The notes: generated by a model not told the origin, from the sequence alone. 64,000 nucleotides of DNA from Alisma plantago-aquatica (GCA_963693085.1 OY856409.1:243836558-243900557); one strand, 5' to 3'. Shown: positions 11,820 to 23,623, counted from the first letter of the stretch. A program made the numbers and translations.

Positions 11820-13279
11820 TGACGCAATTTTACTGTGCGTATAAACGCAAGTGAACGCATCGAAGTAATACAGGCCTTTGTGAGGCCCGAGTTGAACATA
11901 GGGATACTCGGAACTGTTGGAGACTCCTACTAACTATTTGCGATCAACTAAGCCTAAAAACAATTTTAGGGTTGTTGTTAAAAATAAAAGAAAACAAAAA
12001 CAAAATAAAACAAATGATCGATTAAATGTTGATTTAATCAATTCAAAAGGGTATCTTTAGGATTGCGGTTTCACCGCGGGTTTTCATTGTATTCAATTTT
12101 ATATAATACCTCAATCTTATCTCTCTATCCGGGTAGTGGCCTGAAAACAGAATTACCCACTGTCGTGGTGCAATTCACTACCTAGGTTTAGGTAGGTTCC
12201 ACCGTCGTAGTAACCTATACCCTAAACTAGGTGCATTATGAACGATCTCTCAGTATCCACCATTAATTTTACACCACCTTGGTCAAGGGATTTATCGATT
12301 AATGTAGATTTTGTCTCTTTTCAGTCGTTAATCCTTCTTTCAAAGTGATTAAGGGCATTAGGTTATTATTATGGTGATCAAGCATAATAATATATTGAGA
12401 AAACAAAACTATACCACGGATTTAAGAGATAAAATGTGATTTTCTATTATAAAACTGTCATGCAATGAATTCCCGGGCTACTCCCAGTCCTAAAGACGAA
12501 GGGGATTAGCCCCACATTATCATCTCACACAAGTACATGGTAGAAATAGGGGAAAACATGTGAAAAACGTGGAATGAAAGGGAAAACCCCTGAACGGAGA
12601 AGAACCGGTTGATCCTTTGCGTAGAACACGTGCTCTCACGCCTTTCGGTGGTGAAATCCGTCTTCTGCGGCGTCCGAATCAACTGGTATGAACTTCTGGC
12701 CTCCGTTCTCCTCTCTACCGCTCCTAGGTACTCGTGCAATGGCTCATCAGATCCCCCTCCCGTCTGGGCGGCCGTCATTAGGTATATCTCGGTCATTAGG
12801 TCGCTAATTAACCGTAGCCGTCTGATTGAGATCATTAGAAAGCCAACTCGTATCCTATGGTGTCGATACCATCGACGTGAGTCGATGGTATCAACCCACT
12901 ACATTAGCGGCAGCCCTTCTTTCTTTTCATCCGAGTGCCTGATGCAGTCTCGATACCATCACCTTGGGTCGATGGTATCGACTTCCTGTAGGCGTCGGTT
13001 TTGTCGTTTTGCATCGCTGTAGCCTCCATGCGTCGATGGTATCGACGGAAGAAAATACTCATTTGTCCTGAAATTCAAACATGGAACCAAAAAAATTCAC
13101 ACAAATTATAATATTTTGACAATTAATGCTCAAAACGATGTAATAAGGGAGATTTGACATAAAATGATAGCAAAGACCAAAACAGATGAATTATGCGATA
13201 TTAACCATGAAAATGACTAATTAAATCATAAAACACATATGAAATAGGTCTACAAATGTGACTCAAAATCATCCCATCA
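11820..13279 (-). repeat. gypsy 3' LTR (minus orientation), 1460 bp
   Basis: Starts TGACGCAATTTT and ends CATCCCATCA on the plus strand. Same length as 19899-21358 and nearly identical. Contains five copies of the 15-bp quasi-palindrome at 12862-13046, one or two of them mutated. A TATA-like stretch (plus strand TTTTATATAATA, about 12098-12109) lies downstream of them on the minus strand. Confidence 0.95.
12862..13046. repeat. quasi-palindrome cluster in 3' LTR (U3)
   Basis: GTCGATACCATCGAC at 12862 is paired with an inverted copy at 12881; a second pair lies at about 12949 and 12968, and a single copy at 13032. Each 15-mer is nearly its own reverse complement, and adjacent copies are inverted with loops of about 4-5 nt. 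Confidence 0.9.
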
Positions 13280-13281
13280 AA

Positions 13282-13318
13282 CTCCCCTAAGCTTGAACGT
13301 TGCTCGCCCTCGAGCAAC
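13282..13318 (-). promoter_or_regulatory. polypurine tract next to 3' LTR, with adjoining hairpin
   Basis: On the minus strand CAAGCTTAGGGGAG ends 2 nt before the LTR start TGATGG; purine tracts here prime plus-strand synthesis. Just upstream is a perfect 8-bp stem with a 4-nt loop (GTTGCTCG-ccct-CGAGCAAC on the plus strand, 13299-13318). Confidence 0.75.
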
Positions 13319-14773
13319 TAATCCTTAGAATAGAATTGCCAAAGTCAACTGAAAAACAACAGACCACAACTAACGTCCCATATGACTCCCACCAGACATT
13401 CACATACCGGCCCTCTCTAACCACATAACGGTAATTACCCTGAAGGCGACAGTAATCATCAATAAAACAAATTGACCTCAAAACCAATGAACACTATCAC
13501 ATAAGGCAGTTAACATAATAAAACTCGCCGGTTCAGACTTGGTGCATCTTGTGATCGCCTATACTATGTTGCTCGCCCTAACTACCATATACATGGAAGT
13601 AGTTCTCCTGATATACATTAGTGAGGAGAAATTCACGGTGGCCTAACAATTCGAGCAACGGGTGGATGAAGATGGGTGGCTCATGGAAGAAAGTGGAAGT
13701 ATTGTACTGTTTCAACATGCATAAAACAAAAATGTCCTACATGATGCAAGTGCACATGAGGAATGCCCTAATGTCTAAGATTAAGTGGAATGATGCATGC
13801 ACTAACCATCTGTTTCAAAATGAGATGGATATCTAGTTAAGCTACATCATGTACTCAATTATTCTGAAATGCAGGTGATATTATGTTCCTTTCTCCTTGT
13901 TATTCTTGTTGCTTCCACATAACTCTTTTTTTCATTATGCAGATTTTCTTTCAAATTTTTTTCTTCTTTTTTTCCAACACTTTATATCCATGATTGCTTA
14001 AAGATAACTACATTGGGCTAATTTTCTTCATGTTCAAAAATTTGCACTATTTAGAAAGTATGGAACAATTTAATTCACCATTGGGAAAAATTGAGATACA
14101 TGATGTTGCTTTATGCATGAAAAATTATGAATGCATCTACATGACATGCACCTAAGGGTAATGTGCATGTATCACTATTCTACTTTTTTTTCATTTTTCA
14201 CTATATGCAAAACATATGAAAATAAATTCAATGCAGAGCCTATCTATATGCAATGTTGTCAAAGAAGTTAAAACTGTACAGTACTTCCAAATCTTGGTGA
14301 ATTGTGAAAACAATGAGGTGTAAAGATCACAAGACTAGATGACTGAACCTTAGAAAGATATTATGTGTCCCTCCTCACTGACCTGTGTAGTAGTTTAAAG
14401 GTTTCTCTCTCTTACATCCAATTAGAGTCTCATTACCATTTGGTCAGTTTAGGCTCAAACAACCATTTCCGTCCACTTTCATGAATCATTGGGAGTACGG
14501 TTGTGAAATTTTGTTTTAGAGTTGACAAAACCAATCATTTTTGTAGGATATGTGCCCAAGGTTAAACAAGACAAGCTTTCCAAACACACAAAAATTTTAA
14601 ATTTTCCCTTGATTTTCCCATGCACAAAATGAGATGACACAACTTTATGACATCCACAATTACACTAGATAGCATGTGGATCCTACAAAAACTAAAATTG
14701 CAAGAAACAAATAACACGAACAAATAATAAAGCTGAAAACTAAAAACACTAAAAGATAAAGTTGTTCCAACTA
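13319..14773. other. non-coding 3' region of the gypsy element
   Basis: About 1.45 kb of AT-rich sequence between two polypurine/hairpin modules. A short open frame at 13621-13836 (plus strand) has no recognisable features and I do not call it. Confidence 0.5.
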
Positions 14774-14810
14774 CCCCCCTAAGCTTGAATTCGACTATGG
14801 CCTCATAGTC
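14774..14810 (-). promoter_or_regulatory. second polypurine-tract-like module with hairpin
   Basis: Minus strand CAAGCTTAGGGGGG directly follows the end of the Athila-like ORF and shares its core with the tract beside the LTR. It also has an adjoining hairpin (GACTATG-gcct-CATAGTC, 14793-14810) whose stem sequence differs from that of the other module. A central polypurine tract or an old LTR junction are both possible. Confidence 0.5.
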
Positions 14811-14846
14811 AAAAATAAACTTAAAGATTGGAACAGTGATACCAGA

Positions 14847-16439
14847 TCAATCTTGTGGTGGTGGAGGCGGGTACTGCGTAGCCGTAGGATCCCAAGAAGG
14901 ATACTCTCCCTGGAAGCTTGAATCAAATTGGGTCCTAGGTGGAGGTTGTGGATTGCCTCTAAAGTAGCTCTGGCTCCAATAATGGTCGTAGAAGGGCTCC
15001 TGCTGCATCTCCATCCGTTGCAACCGATCATGTATCTGTTGTTGGCTGTCGAGGAGAAGACGTTCATTCTCGAACATCGGCCTTTAGTTGTCAAGTATCC
15101 GGTTCGTAGTGTCTTGAATACCGGCATACATTCCCATATGTTGCTGCTGAGTCTGGTGGATATCTTGCAGCATAGTGTACATGCCTTGCATGGAATAGGA
15201 ATCCTCGCTTGGTTGCGAGGGCTGTGGGGGAGGAGGCGGATGCAGAGAAGATAAAGATGCACCTGGATGCATCCTAGGGCGCTTCCGGGGTGCCACTCGT
15301 GATCGAAGAGGTGTGAATGCCTCTTCTTCCTCGTTCGCCGCCTCATCGTCATTATCATTGTTGTTGCCGCCATCTTCTTCATCGGAATTGATGGCTATGA
15401 TTGGCCACCGGAAATGCTGTGCGTCGTCGATGTTGAAGACGGGGTCGGGTCGAGAACACTCCTCATATGCTTGATTTACGTGGCAATGTGCAAACGCCAT
15501 GCCACCTCGGAGGAGTAGGAGATTTCACCGGTGTAGATGCTGCAAGTTGACCTTGCTTTTTGTAGAGAGAGGAGTCGGCTACTGCAGATTTAAGCCCAAG
15601 TAAATGGCCAGCCTAGTGATAAGCCCGCCAAAATGAATCGGGGCTTTTCTCATGCTCCTCTTCACCGCCAAAACTCGTTGTAGAAAGAAGGCGCCCCAGT
15701 TGCATTCTCGTCGTTGCAGGAGTTGATACAGAAAGAAAAGGTCTGACTCCTGGAACTTGCTAAGGATCAGATTGCCCCATGCAAATAAGGTGGAACTCAG
15801 CATCAGGTGCAAGACCCGGACAAATGGGTGCTCGAATTCGGCTACCGCGGCATTGTGGTAGCTTACCGACTTCCCTTGTGGCACCGTCACCAACTCGGAG
15901 AAGATAGCGTCATAGTTGGTGCGGTTATCCGGCCACCTGTAGTCATACCGCGAGTGATTCCAGTTGAAGATTTTGTTGAACTGCTCGAGGGTGACGGTGT
16001 AGTTGTGGTTGTAGAGCCGAAAAGATACCCTGCCCTTTTCCCACTCACGGTCGCTTGCTGATATCTCATTGGGCACAACACAGACATCTAGCGACGCCAA
16101 AAATTCCGCCACCAGCTCTTTGTACGTCGGCCACTCGCCGAAGAATGGTTGGCCATCTTCATGGTACTCAAGCTCATCATGTCCACGGCCCGTTTGGTGG
16201 GCCTGCCCCTTCAGTACGTAATCCATATTTTCCTTGAAGCCAAGATCATTGATCATCTCCGGATCCACGTACCGGGTGGGCTCGATCTTGCGCTTCAAGA
16301 TTTCTTCATAAACCTTCTTCACATCCGCAGATGGGTGGAAACGTCAAGGACGTGCGACCGATGATGGCGGTGGTGGCACGAACTCGGAGATGTCAATCAT
16401 ATGAGAGTGCGAGGAAGAAGCTCCGGTTGTATGCACCAT
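14847..16439 (-). pseudogene. Athila-ORF-like accessory gene of the gypsy element, stops only
   Basis: One minus-strand frame from Met at 16439 to a stop at 14847 (about 531 codons), broken by in-frame stops at 16344, 15579, about 15537 and 15084. The middle (about residues 40-285) has a globular domain with WPTYKELVAEFLASL, SFRLYNHNYTVTLEQFNKIF, FEHPFVRVLHLMLSSTLFAWG and HFGGLITRLAIYLG. This matches the pattern of the Athila ORF1-like proteins of plant gypsy elements, whose function is unknown. The C-terminal part is low complexity: an acidic Asp/Glu/Asn run (about 15390-15320), a basic APRKRPR patch that could be a nuclear signal, then Pro/Gln-rich sequence. It occupies the position downstream of gag-protease where pol would lie in an autonomous element. 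Confidence 0.75.
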
Positions 16440-16653
16440 TGTTGCAACGAGAAAAGGATTAGAAGAAGATCTCGGTGAAGATGGAGAATTGAATCTCCGC
16501 TCGGTGAAGATCGTCGCTCGGTGCTGCTGTTATTCGGGCTGGGATGGCTCGGGGGAGTGCTCGGCGCAAAGGAGGAAGATCGCTCTGAAGGTGTGACGTC
16601 AAATGACATGATCAATCTCCTTATATAGACTTGGACGGCATCACTGTTGGCCC

Positions 16654-17208
16654 GTCGATACCATCGACGCGAGTCGATGGTATCGACACTGGTCGATGCT
16701 ATCTACCCCCAACGCGAGTATCGACAGTTGTCGATGGCTGGATCTTGAAACTCGGATTGCTGACGTGTCGATACCATCGACGAGGGTCGATGGTATCGAC
16801 GCTTCACCCGGATCGACTGTCTTGAAGCTGCGATCGCCGTTGATTCATTCGCGCGGATCGGTGACGTGGATTGTCAATACCATCGACGTGAGTCGATAGT
16901 ATCGACTATCCTAATTAGAGTAAATCCTCACGAGACCGGCCGCCGCCTTTTTCACTTGAAAGTGTCGATACCATCGACTCGCCCGTCGATGGTATCGACT
17001 TCACTGAGTCGATTTCGTCAGTAAATCTTCAGAGATCTCGATGGTATCGAATGGCATGTCAATACCATTGACTTTTAATTGTCGATCTGCCTGTAGGTCT
17101 GTCGATACCATCGATGAGGTCGTCGATGGTATCGACACAGTGTGAAATCTGCAGTCGTCAACCTGTTCCTTGGTCGATAACATCGACCAATGTGTCGATG
17201 GTATCGAC
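16654..17208. repeat. internal array of about 15 GTCGATACCATCGAC-type palindromes
   Basis: Copies, some with 1-3 mismatches, start at 16654, 16673, 16693, 16767, 16786, 16873, 16892, 16964, 16985, 17038, 17058, 17101, 17122, 17173 and 17194. Most occur as inverted pairs with 4-7 nt loops, giving potential 15-bp stems. The array fills the spacer between the gag-protease stop and the accessory ORF. The same motif is in the LTRs. The sequence between pairs is not repeated, so this is not a simple tandem repeat. Confidence 0.93.
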
Positions 17209-17390
17209 TCTGCCTCAGCCTGCACATCTAACAAAACGATCACGGTATCTTTTTTTACATGAAAAACTAATTAAAATCAAATTAAACTATGAATGTAAAT
17301 GAACTAAACTAAGGTACCAATGGTTGGGTTGCCTCCCAACAAGCGCCCTTATTTAACGTCTTAGGCTAGACGACCTGAAGCTCATTTTCT

Positions 17391-19712
17391 TTACATTTTG
17401 GGGAATGTGGTTAGAGGATCTTGCGGTAGTTTGAATTCAACTCGATCTCCTCCAATTCCCAAGGACAGTGTACCTCTCCCTAAGGCAGTAATGACATCCG
17501 TCGTCGCTTGAAACGGTCTTCCTAGTAACAATTCACAACTTTGGAGCTGTGGCATATCCATGACAACAAAATCCACCGGGAATATGAATCTATCCACTTT
17601 GATGAGAACATCCTCGCACACTCCATATGGTCTCACAATAGACCCATCCGCCAATTCAATTATCGCGGCCGACTTTTTGATCTCCTTTAACCCAAGTTTC
17701 TGAAATGTTTCCAGAGGCATAAGATTGATGCTGGCACCTGAATCACATTGCGCTTTAGGAAAATGTCGATTACCTATCGAGCATGGAATGTAGAAGCCTC
17801 CTGGGTCTTTTCTCTTCTGTGGGGAACTCCCGTGAATAATGGAGCTCATCATCACATTCATCCGACAAATATCATCATCTTTTATCCGCCTCTTCTTATT
17901 GATGATTTCTTTGATAAATCTCCCATAGGCGGGAATCTTCTCTATCATCTCTACTAATGGAATATTGATGTGGAGTTTTCTGAACATTTCCAAGAACTTC
18001 CTATAGTTTCGGTGCTCTTTCTTTGGCTTCGGATTGTCCCGACTTGACACATCCGCTGCATTGACACGCCTGTGAGGTGGCACATATGAGCTTTTCGGGG
18101 CCAGCTCCCCTAAGCTTGCGTCAATTACTCCCTCTGGCATGGGCTTTGGCGAGACATCATCTACATTTATTAATTTCTTTGGTTCCTCTCTCGCAGTAGA
18201 CGTATCCACACGTTCACAGACAGCCTTCAACTGTTCTTTTTGCCTAGGTGGAGATGTAACATTCAAAACTTGATGTGATTTCTTGAAGAAAGTGCTTCCG
18301 CCTGATAATCCATAGTAAGTGCGAGGATACAGTATTTCCGGTGTCGCCTCCGTATCAAACCTCATTTTGGTTTGACCTTTTGCTTCTGGCACCTGAGATT
18401 CCTCCTCATTACTTACCACAGACATATACTTGACCTGATGATGTGCTTGGGCCACATTTGCATTCTCGACCGATTTCTGCTGATTGGCGTGCTTAATGGC
18501 CGCCACTTCACTTGAAATGTGTGCCACGGTGGTTTCTAATGCCCCCATTTGTGCTCCATGGCTTTGTAGCGTCTGCCCAAATTCGGTTAGAATATCACCT
18601 TGAGATTGCAATTATTTACCAAACATAGCCATCATCTCCTGATTTTGTTGCACCATTTGACTCAGTAATTTGGTGTTCTTATCTTCAGCTCTAGGTTGTG
18701 GCTTCGCCTTCGAATCCTGCAGAAAATTGTTAGGATCCTTCCAGGAGAACTTTTTGTCCTTCCTCCACGCATAATCGTTGTTTCTGTAGCCCTGTTGTTG
18801 CATGAATTTGACTTGGGCTTCGTCATCCTCAGATGCATCTTCCTTAGCTAGCAACTTCTTGGCTAGAAGATCTAACTTGTCGTTCAGCTCTTTAATGACT
18901 TTAGATTCACCTGCAACTCTGACCTGCTCCACAACACCTCTGTCACCCCATGACTATTTCCTAGCCATGTTCTTTAATATCTCCCAACATCTGGTATATG
19001 TATTATTCAGAAAGAATCCTGACCCAACTGAATCAAGGTTACTCCTATCGTGCTCGGAGAGAGAAAAACAGAAGATCTTCACCTGTGTCTCTTTATCCAG
19101 CCCGTGATGCGGGCACCGCCTCAACATGACCTGAAATCTCTCCCAGGTCTCAAAATATGTCTCACCAGCCTGTTGGGTAAAGTTGTGAATCTTCCTGATC
19201 ATGTCGTTAGTCTTCTCAGGAGGGAAGAACCTCTCAAAGAAGACCTCCACCATATGGTCCCAGGACTCCACAAATTCGTCATCTAGGTTGTGTAACCATT
19301 CTCATGCAATTCCCGCTAGTGAGCTCGGGAAGAGCTTCAAGTAGAGCGCAGTCTGTGGAAATCTGTCAATTTTCACCATATCGCAGTTCTCCACAAATTG
19401 ACTCAGGTGCGCGATAGGATCCTCATTCTTTAAACCATGGAAAGTGTTAGACTTTACCAAATTGATTAAAGCTGGATCAATCTTATACGTCGGTATATTG
19501 ATTTCTTGCTTCTTTATCGGCCCTTTAGAAGCAAATGCGGAAGAAGCTTTGATCTTCACCCAAATCGTTGGTTCGTCGGCCATCTCTTCGTGTTCAGATT
19601 CAGATAGTAGTTCCTCTTGATGGTCTTGATTATGGTCACCTTCGTCTCCCGATCCCGCCAGTGGAACCTCCGGTACGTGTCGTGCGTAGTTGGTACTACG
19701 CGTCTGCACCAT
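17391..19712 (-). pseudogene. gypsy gag-protease, three in-frame stops
   Basis: One minus-strand frame from MVQTRS at 19712 to the stop at 17391 (about 774 codons). The N-terminus has an acidic stretch. A retrotransposon gag domain follows (FHGLKNEDPIAHLSQF, YLKLFPSSLAGIA, WLHNLDDEF, CPHHGLDKETQ; about 19440-18960). A coiled-coil-like Lys/Leu/Gln region lies at about 18930-18540. The aspartic protease is at about 17780-17480, with the active site CDSGASINLMP and the C-terminal ELLLGRPF. Stops are TGA 19302-19304, TAG 18954-18956 and TAA 18612-18614; no frameshift was seen. The reading ends soon after the protease and no polymerase follows, so it encoded particle protein and protease only. Confidence 0.92.
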
Positions 19713-19874
19713 GCACAGTACCTGAAAATAGAAAAATCGAGTTCAGTGCAGTGCTTAGATGAATATCAAAAAAATTTATCAATAATTTAAAAATATTTGA
19801 AGTTGTTTCAAACTAAAAAAAATGTGGCCTAGAATGGCCGCTCGTAGCACTCAAAGTGCCAACAATTCTCTGTA

Positions 19875-19892
19875 TCCCCGGCAACGGCGCCA
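19875..19892 (-). promoter_or_regulatory. primer binding site, tRNA-Asp type
   Basis: Plus strand TCCCCGGCAACGGCGCCA equals the 3' end of plant tRNA-Asp(GTC) including CCA. The minus-strand transcript is therefore complementary to it, six bases inside the 5' LTR. Athila-group elements are known to use this primer. Confidence 0.92.
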
Positions 19893-19898
19893 AAAACT

Positions 19899-21358
19899 TG
19901 ACGCAATTTTACTGTGCGTATAAACGCAAGTGAACGCGTCGAAGTAATACAGGCCTTTGTGAGGCCCGAGTCGAACACAGGGATACTCGGAATTGTTGGA
20001 GACTCCTACTAACTATTTGTGATCAGCTAAGCCTAAAAACAAATTTAGGGTTGTTATTAAAAATAAAAGAAAACAAAAACAAAATAAAACAAATGATCGA
20101 TTAAATGTTAATTTAATCAACTCAAAAGGGTATCTTTAGGATTGTGGTTTCACCGCGGGTTTTCATTGTATTCAATTTTATATAATACCTCAATCTTATC
20201 TCTCTATCCGGGTAGTGGCCTGAAAACAGAATTACCCACTGTCGTGGTGCAATTCACTACCTAGGTTTAGGTCGGTTCCACCGTTGTAGTAACCTATACC
20301 CTAAACTAGGTGCATTATGAACGATCTCTCAGTATCCACCATTAATTTTACACCACCTTGGTCAAGGGATTTATCAATTAATGTAGATTTTGTCTCTTTT
20401 CTGTCGTTAATCCTTCTTTCAAAGTGATTAAGGGCATTAGGTTATTATTATGGTGATCAAGCATAACAATATATTGAGAAAATGAAACTATACCACGGAT
20501 TTAAGAGATAAAATGTGATTTACTATTATAAAACTGTCATACAATGAATTCCCGGGCTACTCCCGGTCCTAAAGACGAAGGGGATTAGCCCCGCATGTTC
20601 ATCTCACACAAGTACATGGTATAAATAAGGGAAAACATGTGAAAAACGTGGAATGAAAGGGAAAACCCCTGAACGGAGAAGAACTGGTTGATCCTTTGCG
20701 TAGAACACGTGCTCTCATGCCTTTCGGTGGTGAAATCCATCTTCTGCGGAGTTCGAATCAACTGGTATGAACTTATGGCCTCCGTTCTCCTCTCTACCGC
20801 TCCTAGGCACTCGTGCAATGGCTCATCAGATCCCCCTCCCATCTGGACGGCCGTCATTAGGTATATCTCGGTCATTAGGTCGCTAATTAACCGTAGCCGT
20901 CTGATTGAGATCATTAGAAAGCCAACTCATATCATATGGTGTCGATACCATCGACGCGAGTCGATGGTATCGACCCGCTACAGTAGCAGCGGCCCTTCTT
21001 TCTTTTCGTCTGAGTGCCTGATGCAGTCTCGATACCATCGACTTGGGTCGATGGTATCGACTTCCTGTAGGCGTCGGTTTTGTCATTTTGCATCGCTGTA
21101 GCCTCCATGCGTCGATGGTATCGACGGAAGCAAATACTCGTTTGTCCTGAAATTCAAACATGGAACCAAATAAATTCACACAAATAATAATATTTTGACA
21201 ATTAATGCTCAAAATGATGTAATAAGGGAGATTTGACATAAAATGATAGCAAAGACCAAAATAGATGAATTATGCGATATTAACCATGAAAATGACTAAT
21301 TAAAGCATAAAACACATATGAAATAGGTCTACAAATGCGACTCAAAATCATCGCATCA
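19899..21358 (-). repeat. gypsy 5' LTR (minus orientation), 1460 bp
   Basis: Direct copy of 11820-13279 with TG..CA ends. The palindromes at 20941-21125 lie 230-420 bp from the U3 start. A TATA-like ATATAATA near 20180 on the minus-strand path could set the start of transcription. Confidence 0.95.
20941..21125. repeat. quasi-palindrome cluster in 5' LTR (U3)
   Basis: Five GTCGATACCATCGAC-type copies at 20941, 20960, 21028, 21047 and 21111: two inverted pairs and one single. They are better preserved than in the 3' LTR. Confidence 0.92.
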
Positions 21359-21363
21359 CCAAC
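21359..21363. repeat. gypsy target-site duplication, right
   Basis: CCAAC directly after the CA of the right LTR, matching 11815-11819. Confidence 0.9.
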
Positions 21364-22993
21364 CTTATTCCAAGATATTGTAAAATGTAGAAAGATGCTT
21401 GTTATTCCAAGATGAACCCTGTATGTAAGAAGGACTCGATCTAATACGCTCCATATTGATCAACCTAAATTCCTAAGTAAAGGTTGGGAAACACATAACC
21501 CTAGAAAAGGAAATAACTACCACCTCTAGTGCTTAAATTCTCACATTGGGATCAAAAGAGGCTTGGCAGCCCACAACATACTTTAAATCCTATTACACCC
21601 AAGCCTGAGAGCAAGATAAAAAAATGAGTGGAATAAAATCATGAGAATTGTGCCCACGAAGATGCTGAAAGGCACCACTCGGCTTGTGTATTTTTGTACT
21701 TAAGAATGGAGAGATATTGTGCTCGGTGTTGGAGTCTAGAAGGCAAACAATTACAAACCTTCCTTTTGATGATTGTCTCGAATCCTGAAACTACATTGGG
21801 ACTAATAGTTGAGTAACACTGCCTTACAAAAGTACTCATGGTTGAGCATGCCCTAGAAAGATAGGAAACACAAGCAGTCTTGACCTACCCCAATACAGTA
21901 TCTAGGACCTACATAAAATAAAAGCTGGTGTGAAAGCTGCCTCTAACCAGAACCTTGTGCAACTATGACCTAGAAAGGGATTATTAGTGCATCATGATAG
22001 ATAAATCCTTCCTTAGAAGAAGGTCGTAATAGATAATATGAGTATGGAAACTCCTTATCTAAGAGGGACGGGCTAGGCATTAACGACACCTAGTCATAAT
22101 ACATACATTTCGAAGCAAGGATGATATAAAGTCATTTTTCACGCTCCAAAAAGAACTAATATAACAAAGCCCTTTGAAGTCATTTGAATAATTCTAATTT
22201 TTAGCTTGAGGAAAAACTAAATTCTAAGTTTTGGGGGGTGATTACATCTAGTGTTGTGGATTTGGAATGCCTATTTTACCCTCAAATTATTGACCTAACA
22301 ATCCTTTATTCCAGTAAATCTTCTTGTTTTGACACTTCTGAAGTAACTGTCCTTACTTCCTTCACGTTCCCTTTGTTGCACATGAAACTCAAAAGAATGG
22401 AAACTAGAAAACCTGATGACCGATGAATTCCCATTCTAAACAGTCTAAGGACCTTCACCATCAGTTCCAGAAGAGTTTTTCAGCCTCATCGACCGCCAAA
22501 ACCCCACATTAGCAGTGATCACTAAGCCTTGCAAAGTTCAACGATAGCTAAAATTGCACCTGCAGTGACCACTTACCTCAACAATCCAACAACCGATGGC
22601 GCCCCATTCTTGGTGGTCGATGTCCCACCATCATCAACAATCACTAAGACATAGAAGTTCAGTGACTATTGGACTTAATCCATCAGCGACCTTCGAGCCT
22701 ACGATCTCGCTGATAATTTGGTCTATATGCTCAGTGACCACTAGGATTCCACACCATAATGACTGATGGATCCACTGCTCGAAAGTTGTGCCTATAGATA
22801 GTTGACTGCCTCAGTCATTGAGGGGGTTTGAGATGTGTGAGAGATGATAAAATGTTTTCAAACCACACAACTACCTTGCCATCGATTCAAAATTTTCAAA
22901 ATTTTCACACCTACATATTTCATAAATTGGGCAAATAATTTAGTACCAAAAAGTTTTAAGTTTGTTGAGGGTCATATATAAATATGAGCACTT
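21364..22993. other. intergenic, no gene recognised
   Basis: About 1.6 kb without convincing coding sequence. A short zone (about 22510-22740) repeats the near-palindrome AGTGACCACT / AGTGATCACT three times and related CAGTGAC words several more, but no regular unit could be defined. Confidence 0.4.
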
Positions 22994-23533
22994 GTTATTG
23001 TTACGACCCCGTCTCCCGGTAACCCCCAATTAAGGAAGACCGAAAGGTCAGAGCCGTTAACCAAAAACCCAAATCAAAGGTTCGACAAATAATCAATAAC
23101 AATTAATAAACTTTACCAACTAAACTGAAAACTGGTATAAAATAAAACTTTGCTTACCTTTTTAAAATTGGGATTTCTAAACTTCTATCCCTGAAGACAC
23201 TAATCTAACTAATCCTCCTATGCACGTTAATTCTCATTTAATTTCACATATGCCACTTTACTGTTTGTTCTTTCCATTTGTACCTAAAACGCCGACAAAC
23301 AAAATGTCGGTCAGCAAGAAGCTGGTATGTGGGGGAAATAATAATTGTGTAACTATGATAACAAAGTAATCAGTCAATTATCAATTAACAGCCAAGATTA
23401 CGTTTTAAGCCATACTACTCAATCCATACCTATCCACAACTCTATGTTGTCCCTGTAAGGACTTATATAATACCTCTGTAAAGGTAGAGTCGCATGGCAC
23501 CACCCAAAGGTAGCCTAATATCTAACTCACTGT

Positions 23534-23623
23534 GACTTGATGGACCTACCCTCTAGGTAGCCATATACTAAGTCATTCCACGACCTGATGGACCTACCCT
23601 CTAGGTAGCCATATACTAAGTCA
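23534..23623. repeat. 48-bp tandem duplication
   Basis: Two copies of a 42-bp block with GATGGACCTACCCTCTAGGT start at 23534 and 23582 and differ at one base within the block. Confidence 0.9.

Larger units (their letters stand above)
11820..21358 (-). mobile_element. complete-ended non-autonomous Ty3/gypsy element (Athila-like), 9539 bp
   Basis: Two direct 1460-bp TG..CA LTRs (11820-13279 and 19899-21358) are flanked by a perfect 5-bp CCAAC duplication. On the minus strand the order is 5' LTR, tRNA-Asp primer site, gag-protease, a palindrome-rich spacer, an Athila-ORF-like gene, polypurine tracts and 3' LTR. There is no reverse transcriptase, RNase H or integrase, so mobilisation would need enzymes from a relative. 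The tRNA-Asp primer site and the accessory ORF point to the Athila/Tat side of gypsy. By eye the LTRs differ at about 24 positions in the first 720 bp (roughly 3%), with equal lengths, so insertion is fairly recent on the scale of this window. Confidence 0.95.

Noticed and set aside
15807..16364. Plus-strand frames opposite the accessory ORF
   Set aside because: They are shadows of the minus-strand gene, whose frame and conserved blocks are clear.
16654..17208. CRISPR-like array
   Set aside because: The repeated words are near-palindromic 15-mers in inverted pairs with unequal spacers inside a plant retroelement; there are no cas genes and the context is eukaryotic.
18105..18118. Third copy of the polypurine core CAAGCTTAGGGGAG
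   Set aside because: It lies within the gag-protease frame, encodes ordinary residues there and has no adjoining hairpin, so chance cannot be excluded.
19875..19892. Sequence identical to a tRNA-Asp 3' end as a tRNA gene
   Set aside because: Only the last 18 bases are present and they sit six bases inside an LTR, so this is a primer binding site.
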